This document shows, piece by piece, positions 41,453 through 49,381 of a stretch of DNA of 64,000 nt (the first letter of the stretch is position 1; each line of letters starts with the position of its first letter). Below the pieces are notes generated by a model. The model was not told the origin of the DNA and made no database searches. It saw only the letters and a program-made list of their open reading frames with translations. The DNA is from an uncultured Cohaesibacter sp. (lineage in GTDB: Bacteria > Pseudomonadota > Alphaproteobacteria > Rhizobiales > Cohaesibacteraceae), in the NCBI RefSeq assembly GCF_963667045.1, contig NZ_OY762934.1, positions 558,001-622,000 on the forward strand, given 5' to 3'. The translations under genes were made by a program, and so were the position numbers.

Positions 41453-41517
41453 GTCACTGGACAACCCGCGTTGCGCGGGTTAGCCTTCCGGGCAGTGACG
41501 GGACAACCCGCGTTTTT
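41453..41517 (+). promoter_or_regulatory. Attenuator-like leader with alternative hairpins
   Basis: CGCGGGTT (41474-41481) can pair with AACCCGCG upstream (41463-41470) or with an identical AACCCGCG downstream (41505-41512), which is followed by TTTTT. An outer GTCACTG/CAGTGAC pair (41453-41459 with 41493-41499) supports the first fold. The second fold looks like a terminator. The leader precedes the gene at 41541. Confidence 0.45.
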
Positions 41518-41540
41518 ATGGGAAAGGACACAAGCAACAA

Positions 41541-42095
41541 ATGCTCGAAGACGAACAGTTCGGCCTGAACAATGAAGGACACTTAGGGCACAAAAACAAA
41601 AGCGGAAATGGCCGGGGAATGACGACGGCGTCTAAGACGGCTTTAGACGCCTTTAGAAGCGGAACCCAGCTCGGAGGTCCGAACATACGCCGATGCAAGA
41701 GGTGCAACCGTGTGGCCGTCCGTGGGCTCTCTGTGTGCTTTTTCCACGGGGGCGCTCAGACCGTCTACAAGCGCAAGGGTCAAGAAAACGACATGACCAA
41801 GCACAGACGGGTGCGCAACAGGATCAGCGGCATGTTGCGCAACGGCAAGGTGCCCTTGGAGCTGATCCGCCAACCCGTGTTTCAACGGACGTGGGCCGTG
41901 GCCTCGCCGCGCCGGAACAATCGGGAGCCGATGCCGGTGGACATGTATCGGCGCTGTGTCGCCGCGCGGTTTCTGGCGTGGGAGCTAATAACGGCGTGGG
42001 CTCTTTTGGTGGGAGGGGAGGACGGCTCGCAGAACGGGGACGTCAAGCCTTGGGCGATGGCGGTCTCCAAAGCCAGAAAGCTCGGAATTGTCTAG
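41541..42095 (+). CDS. Small zinc-binding CxxC/HGG protein, 184 aa
   Basis: Residues about 50-72 hold RRCKRCNRVAVRGLSVCFFHGG, that is two Cys, a third Cys and a His before Gly-Gly, a pattern found in phage HGG-type zinc-ribbon proteins. The rest is basic (GRGMTTASK, KHRRVRNRISGMLRNGK) and could bind nucleic acid; residues 130-165 are helical (MYRRCVAARFLAWELITAWALL). It is the only rightward gene between the late operon and the primase gene and has its own leader. Function is not established; a transcription or DNA-metabolism factor is plausible. Confidence 0.65.
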   Translation: MLEDEQFGLNNEGHLGHKNKSGNGRGMTTASKTALDAFRSGTQLGGPNIRRCKRCNRVAVRGLSVCFFHGGAQTVYKRKGQENDMTKHRRVRNRISGMLRNGKVPLELIRQPVFQRTWAVASPRRNNREPMPVDMYRRCVAARFLAWELITAWALLVGGEDGSQNGDVKPWAMAVSKARKLGIV

Positions 42096-42117
42096 CGCAC
42101 ACTTACACCCCAAAAAA

Positions 42118-42200
42118 CAGGCCCTATAATATATACAGTATATATATATATATATTATATATATGTGAGTATGTGATAGGGTATATATTATATAGCAGTT
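42118..42200. other. Extremely AT-rich tract, candidate DNA-unwinding element
   Basis: Long runs of alternating TA between 42124 and 42165, then TATATATTATATAG to 42195, in a genome that is otherwise GC-rich. Non-coding on both strands. It neighbours the primase-helicase gene, so an origin of replication is possible. Confidence 0.4.
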
Positions 42201-42268
42201 TTAACTTGTCTTTTCATAGGGTTATAAGGATCACATTGCCTGCACACATGGGGTCTTATTATCAGGTC

Positions 42269-42354
42269 TTATCTGTGCGACTTGGGCCGAGCCCCGTACT
42301 TCTCGACGGGGAATAGCCAGTTTTCGCGCAAGACAACCCGTCTCGCACAGATAA
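42269..42354. ncRNA. Candidate structured RNA with 12-bp closing stem
   Basis: TTATCTGTGCGA (42269-42280) is the exact reverse complement of TCGCACAGATAA (42343-42354). Inside, CCCCGT (42292-42297) pairs with ACGGGG (42306-42311), CTTG with CAAG, and AGAC with GTCT. A terminator follows at 42389-42423. Strand of transcription is uncertain. Confidence 0.4.
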
Positions 42355-42384
42355 TCACTTCAAACCGGGCCCCCCCAATAAATG

Positions 42385-42423
42385 AAAACCCCAGCCCTCA
42401 CAGTGGAGAGCCGGGGCCTTTTT
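42385..42423. terminator. Bidirectional terminator between convergent genes
   Basis: CCCCAGCCCTC (42389-42399) and GAGAGCCGGGG (42406-42416) form an 11-bp stem that is fully paired with G-U pairs when read on the minus strand; TTTTT follows on the plus strand and TTTT on the minus strand. Confidence 0.75.
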
Positions 42424-42464
42424 ACGAGGTGTAAACAACCCGCCTACTTGTTTACACCATCAGC

Positions 42465-44900
42465 CTAGAAAGGCAGGGGCATCCGCGAGGCTGTCACCTC
42501 GTTGTGGTAGTGGTCCTCAAGCTGCTTGCTGTTGAGGCTGTAAACGTGGGCGCTGATGACCGGGTCCGCTGTGAGCGGCCCTTCCCACAACCTTACGCGA
42601 GTGGTGCCCTTTCCCGGTTTGGCTACCTGCTTGTTGGGGATCGGGCTGAGCCCAGCAACGCGCAGCGCTCCCCCTACCGTCTTTTGTGACGTCCCCTTGA
42701 TCTGGTTGACGTTGGTCTGCTGTGCCGCAGCTACGATCTCCCCCGTGGTGATCACCGTCCGGGACGCGAACAACCCGCCGGGCTGTAGCTGGTCGTAGAC
42801 CCAGCGTCCGCCGATACTCAGGCTCTCGACCTTCAGCAGGTCTTTACTGTCATCGAACTCAGGCGCGGGTCCGACTGCGTCAAAGTTGGAAATGTCCCTG
42901 TTCGTCAGCAGCCACAGAACCCGCCGAACTTCGCTCTCCGAATGCAGCTCCTTGTCCATGCGCTTGTACCATGCCCCTGTATTGCGGGCCGCAGGAGTGC
43001 TGTAGATCGCCCAGCGCCGGTCATCGTGCTCGATCCCGCTCAGGCTGTCCATGTGGTTCGTGCTGGCGAAGAAGTTGATCACAGGCTTGATCGAATAGGG
43101 CACGCCGTATTTCGGGTTGATGTGCGCCCATGATGCTGTTGTGGACGTCAGCCCCTTGATGCGGTTATAGAGCGTTCCCTTTTCGTCCAGCTTCAGCTCC
43201 GGCAGCAGTGCGAACTTGCAGCCTAGCCAGTCGTTGAAGTTTGACGCCAAGTCCTCCATAGAGACCTTACGATGGTTGTGCAACCCGATGATCTGGATGA
43301 ACGGCTCCAAGATCAGGTCTTTGCCGACGCCCTGCCCGCCAACGATCAGCGGGACGTGGGAGGACCGCTTGGCCGGGAACTGGATGTTGAACGCGAACCA
43401 GTCCAGCAGGTACTCCCGGTACTCTTTGTCCGGGATCACGTATTCCAAGCACTCAAGCCAAGCTGTCGGCGTCCCGGCCAGCGGGGTATACCCAGACCCG
43501 CGCCACTTGTTGCCCATCAGGACAAGCCGCCCGTTGTCGTCTACCTGCTCGACCAGAGGCTCGACGCTGCCGGGCACGATGGTAATGCCCTCGATAAAGC
43601 GCACCGTCCCCCTGTTGATCAGTTCATTGGTTGCTGATTTAAGCCCGGTTGGCCCCGCCGGGAGCAGCGGCGTCACCGCCGGGTGCGTATGGAACGCGTC
43701 TTTCTTCATGGGGACGCGCTCGACCGTGTCAAACCAAGCTCCGGCTTCCCGGTAGTAGACGAACCGGTCGCACAGATCATCCAGCGCCTCTTCATGGGTC
43801 AGCCGCCGGTTGCGGGCAATGTCCGTGGCTCTCAGGGACGCAGTGTCGGCTTCGGCCTTTGCGTCGTCTGCTGTCATGCCTGCCTTGGCCCCTTGTGTCT
43901 CGAATGCCGCCCCAGCCCGAAAGCTCTTGGCGTCGTTGCCGGTGACTTCAGCATATTTGGCGTCAATGGCATCCTTGAATTCCTTGCTGTCCCGGTGCTC
44001 GCACGAGCTGTGCGTGCAGTGAAACAACCCGCCGCCCAGATAGGCAAAACCGGTGTCCTCACGCCCATCTTGGGTGTGCCCGTCCATGAAAGGGCAGTCG
44101 CTTTCGACAACGCCAGGGCGACCATGTGCGTCCCGCAGGGGAAAGCCCGCCTCCTGCATCAGGACAATCCATTCGTCCGGGTTATTCAAATCCGCGGTAC
44201 GGGTCAGCCCGCCGCCAGCTTGGCTCTGCGCCATCTTCTCCCCGGCGACAGGCATCTGCGCGTCCCGCCAGCTTGGCCCGATAAGCCCACGGCCCAGCTC
44301 GTCCAGCGAGTAGCGGCGCGAGAAGTCCGCCGAGACCAGTTTGACGTCCGGGTACGATCCGTCTTTCTGCTTGTATTTTGGCTTGGTATTCTTTCCGCCG
44401 GGCAGGCGGATATAACGGGTGTTGTCGATCAGCCCCTTGTCGTTGAGTCCCCGCTCAGACATGGTTGCGCGGATCAGCGTCAGCAGCCGGGTATTCTCAA
44501 CATCGTCTCGCTCGATAGGTTTGTCCAGACACCAAAGCCATGTCTGGTTGCCCGGTGACGTCTCGATACGCAGGTTTGGTTGCGGGAACCCCAGCGCAAA
44601 AAGCATCTGGTACTTGACCGGGTCAATCTTGGTGCCGACGTCGTCCGCGATGATGGCGTATTCGCGGATGATGTTGCCGACGCCCCGGCGATCCGCAGCG
44701 GGATCAATCGTACCGATGCAGAAAAACTGGTTGTCTTCCTGCGGCAATTGTTGCGCAAGATGCGCAGGCATGTCCCCCGCCCGGCAGCCGAACCAACTGG
44801 CGTTGTCGAAATCCGGGAAGTGACAGACCCAAGCGTTCACCGCGTCCTGACCGAATATCTGGTCGAGGATGCGGCGGTAGCTGGCGGCCTCAATGCTCAT
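42465..44900 (-). CDS. Primase-helicase (D5/VirE-like superfamily 3 helicase)
   Basis: Started at ATG 44900 (MSIEAASYRRILDQIFGQ) with AGGA nine bases upstream, giving 811 residues. The N-terminal 300 residues resemble primase-polymerase domains that read a template (CIGTIDP, YAIIADDVGTKID, TRYIRLPGGKN). A CHC2-like zinc segment (CPFMDG...FHCTHSSCEHRD) follows. The helicase domain has Walker A GGQGVGKD (about 548-555), LLPELKLDEKG and FFASTNH with the sensor Asn. It should load on and unwind the replication fork. It is read leftward from its own operator-controlled promoter at 44907-44958. Confidence 0.82.
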   Translation of the reverse strand: MSIEAASYRRILDQIFGQDAVNAWVCHFPDFDNASWFGCRAGDMPAHLAQQLPQEDNQFFCIGTIDPAADRRGVGNIIREYAIIADDVGTKIDPVKYQMLFALGFPQPNLRIETSPGNQTWLWCLDKPIERDDVENTRLLTLIRATMSERGLNDKGLIDNTRYIRLPGGKNTKPKYKQKDGSYPDVKLVSADFSRRYSLDELGRGLIGPSWRDAQMPVAGEKMAQSQAGGGLTRTADLNNPDEWIVLMQEAGFPLRDAHGRPGVVESDCPFMDGHTQDGREDTGFAYLGGGLFHCTHSSCEHRDSKEFKDAIDAKYAEVTGNDAKSFRAGAAFETQGAKAGMTADDAKAEADTASLRATDIARNRRLTHEEALDDLCDRFVYYREAGAWFDTVERVPMKKDAFHTHPAVTPLLPAGPTGLKSATNELINRGTVRFIEGITIVPGSVEPLVEQVDDNGRLVLMGNKWRGSGYTPLAGTPTAWLECLEYVIPDKEYREYLLDWFAFNIQFPAKRSSHVPLIVGGQGVGKDLILEPFIQIIGLHNHRKVSMEDLASNFNDWLGCKFALLPELKLDEKGTLYNRIKGLTSTTASWAHINPKYGVPYSIKPVINFFASTNHMDSLSGIEHDDRRWAIYSTPAARNTGAWYKRMDKELHSESEVRRVLWLLTNRDISNFDAVGPAPEFDDSKDLLKVESLSIGGRWVYDQLQPGGLFASRTVITTGEIVAAAQQTNVNQIKGTSQKTVGGALRVAGLSPIPNKQVAKPGKGTTRVRLWEGPLTADPVISAHVYSLNSKQLEDHYHNEVTASRMPLPF

Positions 44901-44906
44901 GTAGTA

Positions 44907-44958
44907 TTGTCCTGTTTGTCCTGATTTGATGATGGTAAAACCAACACTAAAGACAAAA
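44907..44958. promoter_or_regulatory. Operator-like pair before primase-helicase gene
   Basis: TTGTCCTGTTTGTCCTG (44907-44923, direct repeat with 9-bp period) and CAACACTAAAGACAAAA (44942-44958, inverse unit) are 18 bp apart, the same spacing as at 36571-36622. Confidence 0.6.
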
Positions 44959-44990
44959 AAGCGCCCCAAGACACAATCTGTCAAGGGGCG
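44955..44990 (-). terminator. Terminator after the integrase gene
   Basis: CGCCCC/GGGGCG outer stem (44990-44985 with 44967-44962) with inner GACA/TGTC pairing; TTTTTT follows on the minus strand (44960-44955). It separates the lysogeny transcript from the primase gene. Confidence 0.75.
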
Positions 44991-44999
44991 TCTTACTGC

Positions 45000-46085
45000 C
45001 TAGTTGGAATTGTCTCGATTTGGCCGGGCGTTCATGGCGCTGCGCAGGTATTCCGGCTGAAGGTGTTTATAGTGCTTTTCGACGGTCTCATATGTGTCCC
45101 CCAGCACGTCCGCGATGTGGGTCAAGCTCACGCCCCACTGTGCGCGGAGGGTCGCCCACGTTCGCCGAAGGTCGTGGCGGGTGGAGTTGAAGCCGTGTTG
45201 GTCACGAAAACGGCGGAAGGAAGTATCCGTCCCGGCGCTAGACCCAAGCACGTATTTGTTATCTTTCCGTTCCCGGTTGCTCAAATCAGTGAGTATCGGC
45301 AACAGCCGGTCTGAAATTGGCACAGGCACCCGGCGTTTCTTCGTCGCCCGGCGATCCGGGTCGCGGAAATCGAGCAAGCCCTCGTTGAGATGGACGCGAT
45401 CCCAAGTCAGCGTTTCGATAGCTTCTGACCGGGCGGCCGTCTCAAGAGCGATGCAGATAAAATACCCAATCCGCCGCCGATGAAAGAACGTGTCAGACAG
45501 CGCCAGCTCGGACGCCAGCTTCCACATGCGCTCTTCCTCGTCTTCGGACAGGACGTTGGTCCGCCCGCCGCCGCCTTCCGGCAGATCGAACTTTGGCAGG
45601 GCATAGCTCTCGGGGATCAGCTTACCCTTGTCCTTGGCCCAGTTCAGGACGGCGCGAAACGCGCCAAGCTGGCGGCGCACCGTCCCCGGCTTGATGCCTT
45701 CCGCTTCTCGCGTCTTGCGGTGAGCGATGATGGCGTCCGGGGTAATCTCGCTCAAAAGGTAGTTGCCAAGGTATCGATCGATGATCCGCAGGCTGAAGCG
45801 TTGGCTTTTGTTGACGCCTTCGACGTCAATATACTGCTCAGTGTATGCCTTGATCAGGGAGCTGATGGTCGGGTCACTCTCAACGGCGAGCTGTTGGGCT
45901 ACCTGCTGTTGGGCCGCGAACCACGTAACGCGGACAGCTTTCGCCTCATTAGCGTCTTTTGTGCCACACGAGTAAGTACGCGTCCTTGCGCGTCCGGTGT
46001 CAGTGCGTTCGGTCCATCTGATCTCGAAGTATCCGTCTCGGTTTGTTGCGAGCCTCGTGTCTTCGATACTACTGGGGCAGAGCAT
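45000..46085 (-). CDS. int: Tyrosine recombinase (phage integrase)
   Basis: The 361-residue protein has an N-terminal arm-binding region (NRDGYFEIRWTERTDTGR), a core-binding SAM-like domain (70-165) and the catalytic domain with Arg219 (AARSEA), Lys249/250, His304 and Arg307 (RHDLRR) and nucleophile Tyr339 (EKHYKHL). The usual second His/Trp position in the LGH box reads LGD (330). It should recombine the 46-bp att core at tRNA-Ser. Unusually it lies in the middle of the prophage, 14 kb from attR. It overlaps the HTH gene upstream by 187 bp. Confidence 0.93.
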   Translation of the reverse strand: MLCPSSIEDTRLATNRDGYFEIRWTERTDTGRARTRTYSCGTKDANEAKAVRVTWFAAQQQVAQQLAVESDPTISSLIKAYTEQYIDVEGVNKSQRFSLRIIDRYLGNYLLSEITPDAIIAHRKTREAEGIKPGTVRRQLGAFRAVLNWAKDKGKLIPESYALPKFDLPEGGGGRTNVLSEDEEERMWKLASELALSDTFFHRRRIGYFICIALETAARSEAIETLTWDRVHLNEGLLDFRDPDRRATKKRRVPVPISDRLLPILTDLSNRERKDNKYVLGSSAGTDTSFRRFRDQHGFNSTRHDLRRTWATLRAQWGVSLTHIADVLGDTYETVEKHYKHLQPEYLRSAMNARPNRDNSN

Positions 46086-46255
46086 CGTTGCGTCCTCTTA
46101 TCATTGATATATCGCGCAATGTCGTCCTCGCGAATGCGGATCAATGCGCCGTCTTGGACATAGGGCAGAGACCCCTTTTGCCTAAGACGCGAAACCGTCT
46201 TGACGGAACAGCTCAACAAATCCGCCGCCTCGGCTTGAGTGATTAGCTTATTCAT
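45899..46255 (-). CDS. Excisionase-like helix-turn-helix protein, 118 aa
   Basis: Start at ATG 46255 (MNKLITQAEAADLLSCSVKT) overlaps the repressor stop. Residues 1-57 form a MerR/excisionase-type winged HTH: TQAEAADLLSCSVKTVSRLRQKGSLPYV and a RIREDDIARYI wing helix. The last 60 residues are read in a different frame over the integrase N-terminus, are Ser/Arg-rich and unlike known domains. The HTH part is convincing; the tail may be a by-product of overlap, or the frame may shift into integrase. Confidence 0.7.
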   Translation of the reverse strand: MNKLITQAEAADLLSCSVKTVSRLRQKGSLPYVQDGALIRIREDDIARYINDKRTQRCSAPVVSKTRGSQQTETDTSRSDGPNALTPDAQGRVLTRVAQKTLMRRKLSALRGSRPNSR

Positions 46256-46796
46256 TTGTCGGCTTGGTCTTCTTGGCCAGTTCAAGGGTCAGCCCTTCCA
46301 GCTCGTCCTCAAAAATGGACGTCGGTTCGTCCGCAGCGCGGGCGTCTCGCAGCTTTTCAAGGACCGCCATGAAGCCCATGAGCTTACTTGCCAGTTCCAG
46401 CGGCAAGATGGTGTCAATGCGGACTTGGGTCGTTTCGGCATTGCCGTCCAGCATCCGGAAGACGGCGCCGGTGTCGCGGGACGGGCTCGCGCTGTCCGGT
46501 GCGGGGACTTTCTCTTTTGCCCAGAACGGGGCCAGCTCTTCGGTTGTCACGTTAAGAGCGTCAGCCAACGCTTTGAGGTTGACGTCCGTCGGGGCGGCCT
46601 TGCCCGCTTCGTATTGGGATATGCGGTCCCGGTTTCGTCCGACTCGGTAGCCCTTTGTCGTCTCTGTATAGCCGAAAGTCTTTCCGGCAAGCTCGCTTTG
46701 ACTTAGTCCAAGATCGAGGCGTAATTCCCGCAGTTTGCGGGCGAATAGTGCCCGCTGGTGCTTCTTTTCCGGTTGTGTACTTCCTATACGTGGCAT
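46248..46796 (-). CDS. Phage repressor, XRE/Cro-CI type HTH
   Basis: Start at ATG 46796 (MPRIGSTQPEKK), eight bases after GAGG. The 182-residue protein has an XRE HTH (about 15-80: FARKLRELRLDLGLSQSELAGKTFG, RISQYEAGKAAP, LKALADALNVT). An unusual insert GYTETTKGYRVGRNRD extends the turn. No LexA-type Ser/Lys protease pair is visible, so induction probably does not use RecA-stimulated self-cleavage. The C-terminal half is helical and may dimerise. It is transcribed away from the Cro-like gene and with the HTH and integrase genes. Confidence 0.82.
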   Translation of the reverse strand: MPRIGSTQPEKKHQRALFARKLRELRLDLGLSQSELAGKTFGYTETTKGYRVGRNRDRISQYEAGKAAPTDVNLKALADALNVTTEELAPFWAKEKVPAPDSASPSRDTGAVFRMLDGNAETTQVRIDTILPLELASKLMGFMAVLEKLRDARAADEPTSIFEDELEGLTLELAKKTKPTNE

Positions 46797-47026
46797 CGTT
46801 TTTGCCTCTTGGTTGTGTCGCTTTTCGCAGCAAGTTGACGTTGCTGTCCTGTATAAGATGTTTTGTGTCACGAGTTTTGTCAATGGATAATTCCAAATAA
46901 ATTTGTCGCGCCCCCGGTGCTTATAGGTCTAGCCATCCGCAAAAACAGCACCCCTTGCGCCTGCCAAATTCTGCGGTTAATGTCAGGACAGACATAGGAC
47001 ACTAACCACACAGGGGCAAGAGGCAT
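46797..47026. promoter_or_regulatory. Lysis-lysogeny switch region
   Basis: Rightward: TTGCGC (46955-46960), 16 bases, TTAATG (46977-46982), with the dyad ATGTC-N6-GACAT (46980-46995) over the start point and a TAGGACACTAACCACAC unit (46995-47011). Leftward: TTGACA (46883-46878) with TTATAC further on, and GTGTC/CTGTCCTG words at 46846-46870. These are candidate repressor and Cro sites. Confidence 0.6.
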
Positions 47027-47266
47027 TTGGACAAATTTGTCGTCTGGAACGACTTGCGGCTACTCGCGGCTGCGGGAAAAAAGGTCGAACCTATCCGCAG
47101 GTTGCTACACGAAAACAAGCAACCGATCCCGTCTGAGAACGCCGTTGCACTTTGGCTGAGTAGGGGCAAAATCCCCGACGCGTGGCGTGCCCGGCTGGCG
47201 TTCAGCCTGCTCCGTACCGGGCGGATCACCGTCCCCGATCTGTTTACCAAGGGGGCGGCAGAATAA
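47027..47266 (+). CDS. Cro-like HTH protein, 79 aa, TTG start
   Basis: Divergent from the repressor, first gene of the early operon. No ATG fits; the TTG at 47027 follows AAGAGG. The core IRRLLHENKQPIPSENAVALWLSRGKIPDAWR has the short Cro/YdaS-type HTH, where the second helix reads AVALWLSRG. Small Cro proteins lower repressor synthesis and favour lytic growth. Its stop overlaps the RuvC-like start (TAATG). The start is the weak point of this call. Confidence 0.68.
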   Translation: MDKFVVWNDLRLLAAAGKKVEPIRRLLHENKQPIPSENAVALWLSRGKIPDAWRARLAFSLLRTGRITVPDLFTKGAAE

Positions 47267-47796
47267 TGACGGCAAAGGTTATCCTTTCGATTGATCCCGG
47301 TATCACCGGGGCGCTGGCGTGGCTGGCGCATGACCCTTTGGAGAACACGATCCGGCTGCTTGATGTACGGGATGTTCCTACCGTACAGATGAAGGTGGGC
47401 AAATCACTTAAAGAGATCGTTAACACGCAAGCCCTTGCAGATATTATGAAAAATCCATTTATCTTACCTCCGTCCGTCGCGGTGATCGAGGATGTTCATG
47501 CGATGCCCGGTCAAGGGGTGACGTCCATGTTCCGGTTCGGTGAGGTCGCCGGAATCTTGAAGGGGATCGCGTCCGGTTTAGGATACCCATTGGAGACCAT
47601 GCGGCCCCAAGATTGGCAGCGGGCAGCGCGTGTGCAGCAGGGAAAAGACGCCGCCCGGTTAACCGTATCGAGGCTTTTCCCACAGATGGCCTGCCGGTTT
47701 AACCTAAAGAAGCACCACAACCGGGCGGATGCAGTTTTGATAGGGTATGCCTATGCTTCCCGCGCTTCCGGGATGACACCTTTGCCGACTCTGTAA
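47266..47796 (+). CDS. RuvC-like Holliday junction resolvase
   Basis: The ATG at 47266 overlaps the Cro-like stop. The 176-residue protein shows the RNase H-fold acidic residues: LSIDPGITGALAW (Asp at strand 1), VAVIEDVHAMPGQG (Glu at strand 4) and a C-terminal KKHHNRADAVLIGYA with the last Asp. These are RuvC hallmarks. It would resolve branched replication or packaging intermediates. Confidence 0.88.
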   Translation: MTAKVILSIDPGITGALAWLAHDPLENTIRLLDVRDVPTVQMKVGKSLKEIVNTQALADIMKNPFILPPSVAVIEDVHAMPGQGVTSMFRFGEVAGILKGIASGLGYPLETMRPQDWQRAARVQQGKDAARLTVSRLFPQMACRFNLKKHHNRADAVLIGYAYASRASGMTPLPTL

Positions 47797-47825
47797 AGTT
47801 TTTTGATAATTTCCGTAGATTTTTG

Positions 47826-47894
47826 TTGACCTGTTTTCCGCGTGGTGTTTATGTTGCGTTCGTCCTGATGATACAAACAGGACACTACAAACAC
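47826..47894 (+). promoter_or_regulatory. Promoter with operator unit before the helicase gene
   Basis: TTGACC (47826-47831), 17 bases, TTATGT (47849-47854). An operator-like CAGGACACTACAAACAC (47878-47894) lies just downstream of the start point. Confidence 0.5.
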
Positions 47895-47956
47895 TCCCCA
47901 AGCAAAGCTGCCCCAAAGGCTGAAATTTTGCGTATAAGCGATTGCTAATATAGGGC

Positions 47957-49363
47957 GTGGATAACACAAGACAAAAACAGGCACGACAGATGCAGCAGGC
48001 AATGGCATTTCAGGACACGGGGACCGACTTTCTCGCCGGTTCGCCCTTTAGTGTCATGCTCTGCGACGACGCAGGGCTCGGCAAGTCCATGCAGATGATC
48101 CGGGCCGCAGACAAGCGCGGGTTCGCCCGCATTCTGGTTTGCTGCCCGGCAATTGGCCTCGTGTCTTGGGCCAAGGAATTTACAAAATGGCAGGCTATTC
48201 CCCGCACAGTCGTCGTCTACCCCTACCAGACGGGCGGTCTACTACCCGACGGGCCGCTCGCCGTCATCGTCACCTACGACTGGCTGTCCAGCAAAAAGAA
48301 GGCTGACGCGGCCCGCCGGTCGCTCGCAAAGGGCAAGTCCTTCGATGCGGCTTTCCTTGACGAGGCTCATTACCTGAAAACAGCGGAGGCCAACCGCACA
48401 CACGCCATCTATGGGCCGGGGCTCAATCTGTTGAATTCCGTCCTCTCGACGGTGTGCGGACCGACTTGGCCCGCCACGGCCACGCCGACGCCGAACCATG
48501 CGGGCGAACTCTATCCGACCATGCGGGCGTTGATGCCAGAGGTTCTGGACGCGCTTTTCGGCAAGCTCCCCAGCTACCTTGATTTTCTCAACGTCTTTTG
48601 CGAGCTGGATTACACGCCGTATGGCCTGAAAGTTACCGGCAACCGAAATGACAACATTCCGCGCCTTCGCCAAGCTCTTTCCCCGCGTATCCTGATGCGG
48701 CAAAAGTCGGACGTGATGAAAGAGCTTGGCCCCGTCAACGTCCTGCCTCTCGATCTGCCGGTGCGCGACAAGGGCGACAGCATCGACGCCACGATTGAGA
48801 AACTGGTCAGTCAAGACCCGTCGCTCGGCGACCTGGCGTTTGCGGCGCTCGCGGATCCGTTCATCGCAACCCGGCGTGCGGCCCTCGGAATGCTGAAGGC
48901 CCCGCAGGTCATCGACTGGGCGACCGATTTTCTCCTATCCAACCCGTACAAAAAGCTCGCGCTTTATGCGTATCACAAGGACGTCATTGATCTTTGCGCC
49001 GAGAAGCTGAAGCGTTTCGCTCCGGCGCTGATCACCGGGGGCACGTCCCCCGCTAACCGCGTCCGGGCTGTCGATAGGTTCATGGAAGACCCGGCTTGCC
49101 GTCTATGGGTCGGGCAGAATACAGCGGCAGCAACGTCGATCACCCTGACGTCCGCGTCCACCGTTGTCCTGATCGAGCCAGAATGGACCCCGGTCGCCAA
49201 TTACCAGATCATCAGCCGGTTCCACAGGATCGGCCAGAAAGAGACCGTCAACGCCTATTTCGCCTCGGCGGCGGGAACTGTTGACGACCTAATTACCAAA
49301 GCCGCCCGCAGGAAAGCTAACGACAACAAGCAGCTTTTCGGCGTCGATCAACTTAGCATCTAA
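47957..49363 (+). CDS. SNF2-type DEAD-like helicase
   Basis: The frame opens at GTG 47957; an ATG at 47990 is an alternative. The 468-residue protein has Walker A CDDAGLGKSMQ (about 31-41), DEAH (motif II, DEAHYLKTAEANRTHAIYG), a TATPTPN motif III, the C-terminal lobe SITLTSASTVVLIEPEW and motif VI SRFHRIGQKE, the signature of SNF2 ATPases. The protein is short, with no accessory domain. It likely remodels replication or recombination intermediates together with the neighbouring nuclease and ssDNA-binding-type proteins. Confidence 0.88.
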   Translation: MDNTRQKQARQMQQAMAFQDTGTDFLAGSPFSVMLCDDAGLGKSMQMIRAADKRGFARILVCCPAIGLVSWAKEFTKWQAIPRTVVVYPYQTGGLLPDGPLAVIVTYDWLSSKKKADAARRSLAKGKSFDAAFLDEAHYLKTAEANRTHAIYGPGLNLLNSVLSTVCGPTWPATATPTPNHAGELYPTMRALMPEVLDALFGKLPSYLDFLNVFCELDYTPYGLKVTGNRNDNIPRLRQALSPRILMRQKSDVMKELGPVNVLPLDLPVRDKGDSIDATIEKLVSQDPSLGDLAFAALADPFIATRRAALGMLKAPQVIDWATDFLLSNPYKKLALYAYHKDVIDLCAEKLKRFAPALITGGTSPANRVRAVDRFMEDPACRLWVGQNTAAATSITLTSASTVVLIEPEWTPVANYQIISRFHRIGQKETVNAYFASAAGTVDDLITKAARRKANDNKQLFGVDQLSI

Positions 49364-49381
49364 AGCAGCAGTGAGACTACA

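Noticed and set aside
46248-46796. LexA/CI-type self-cleaving repressor
   Set aside because: No Ala-Gly or Cys-Gly cleavage site followed by a Ser/Lys dyad can be found.
47797-47825. Terminator after the RuvC-like gene (T6 run)
   Set aside because: Only a 4-bp CTTT/AAAG stem precedes the T run, too weak to support.
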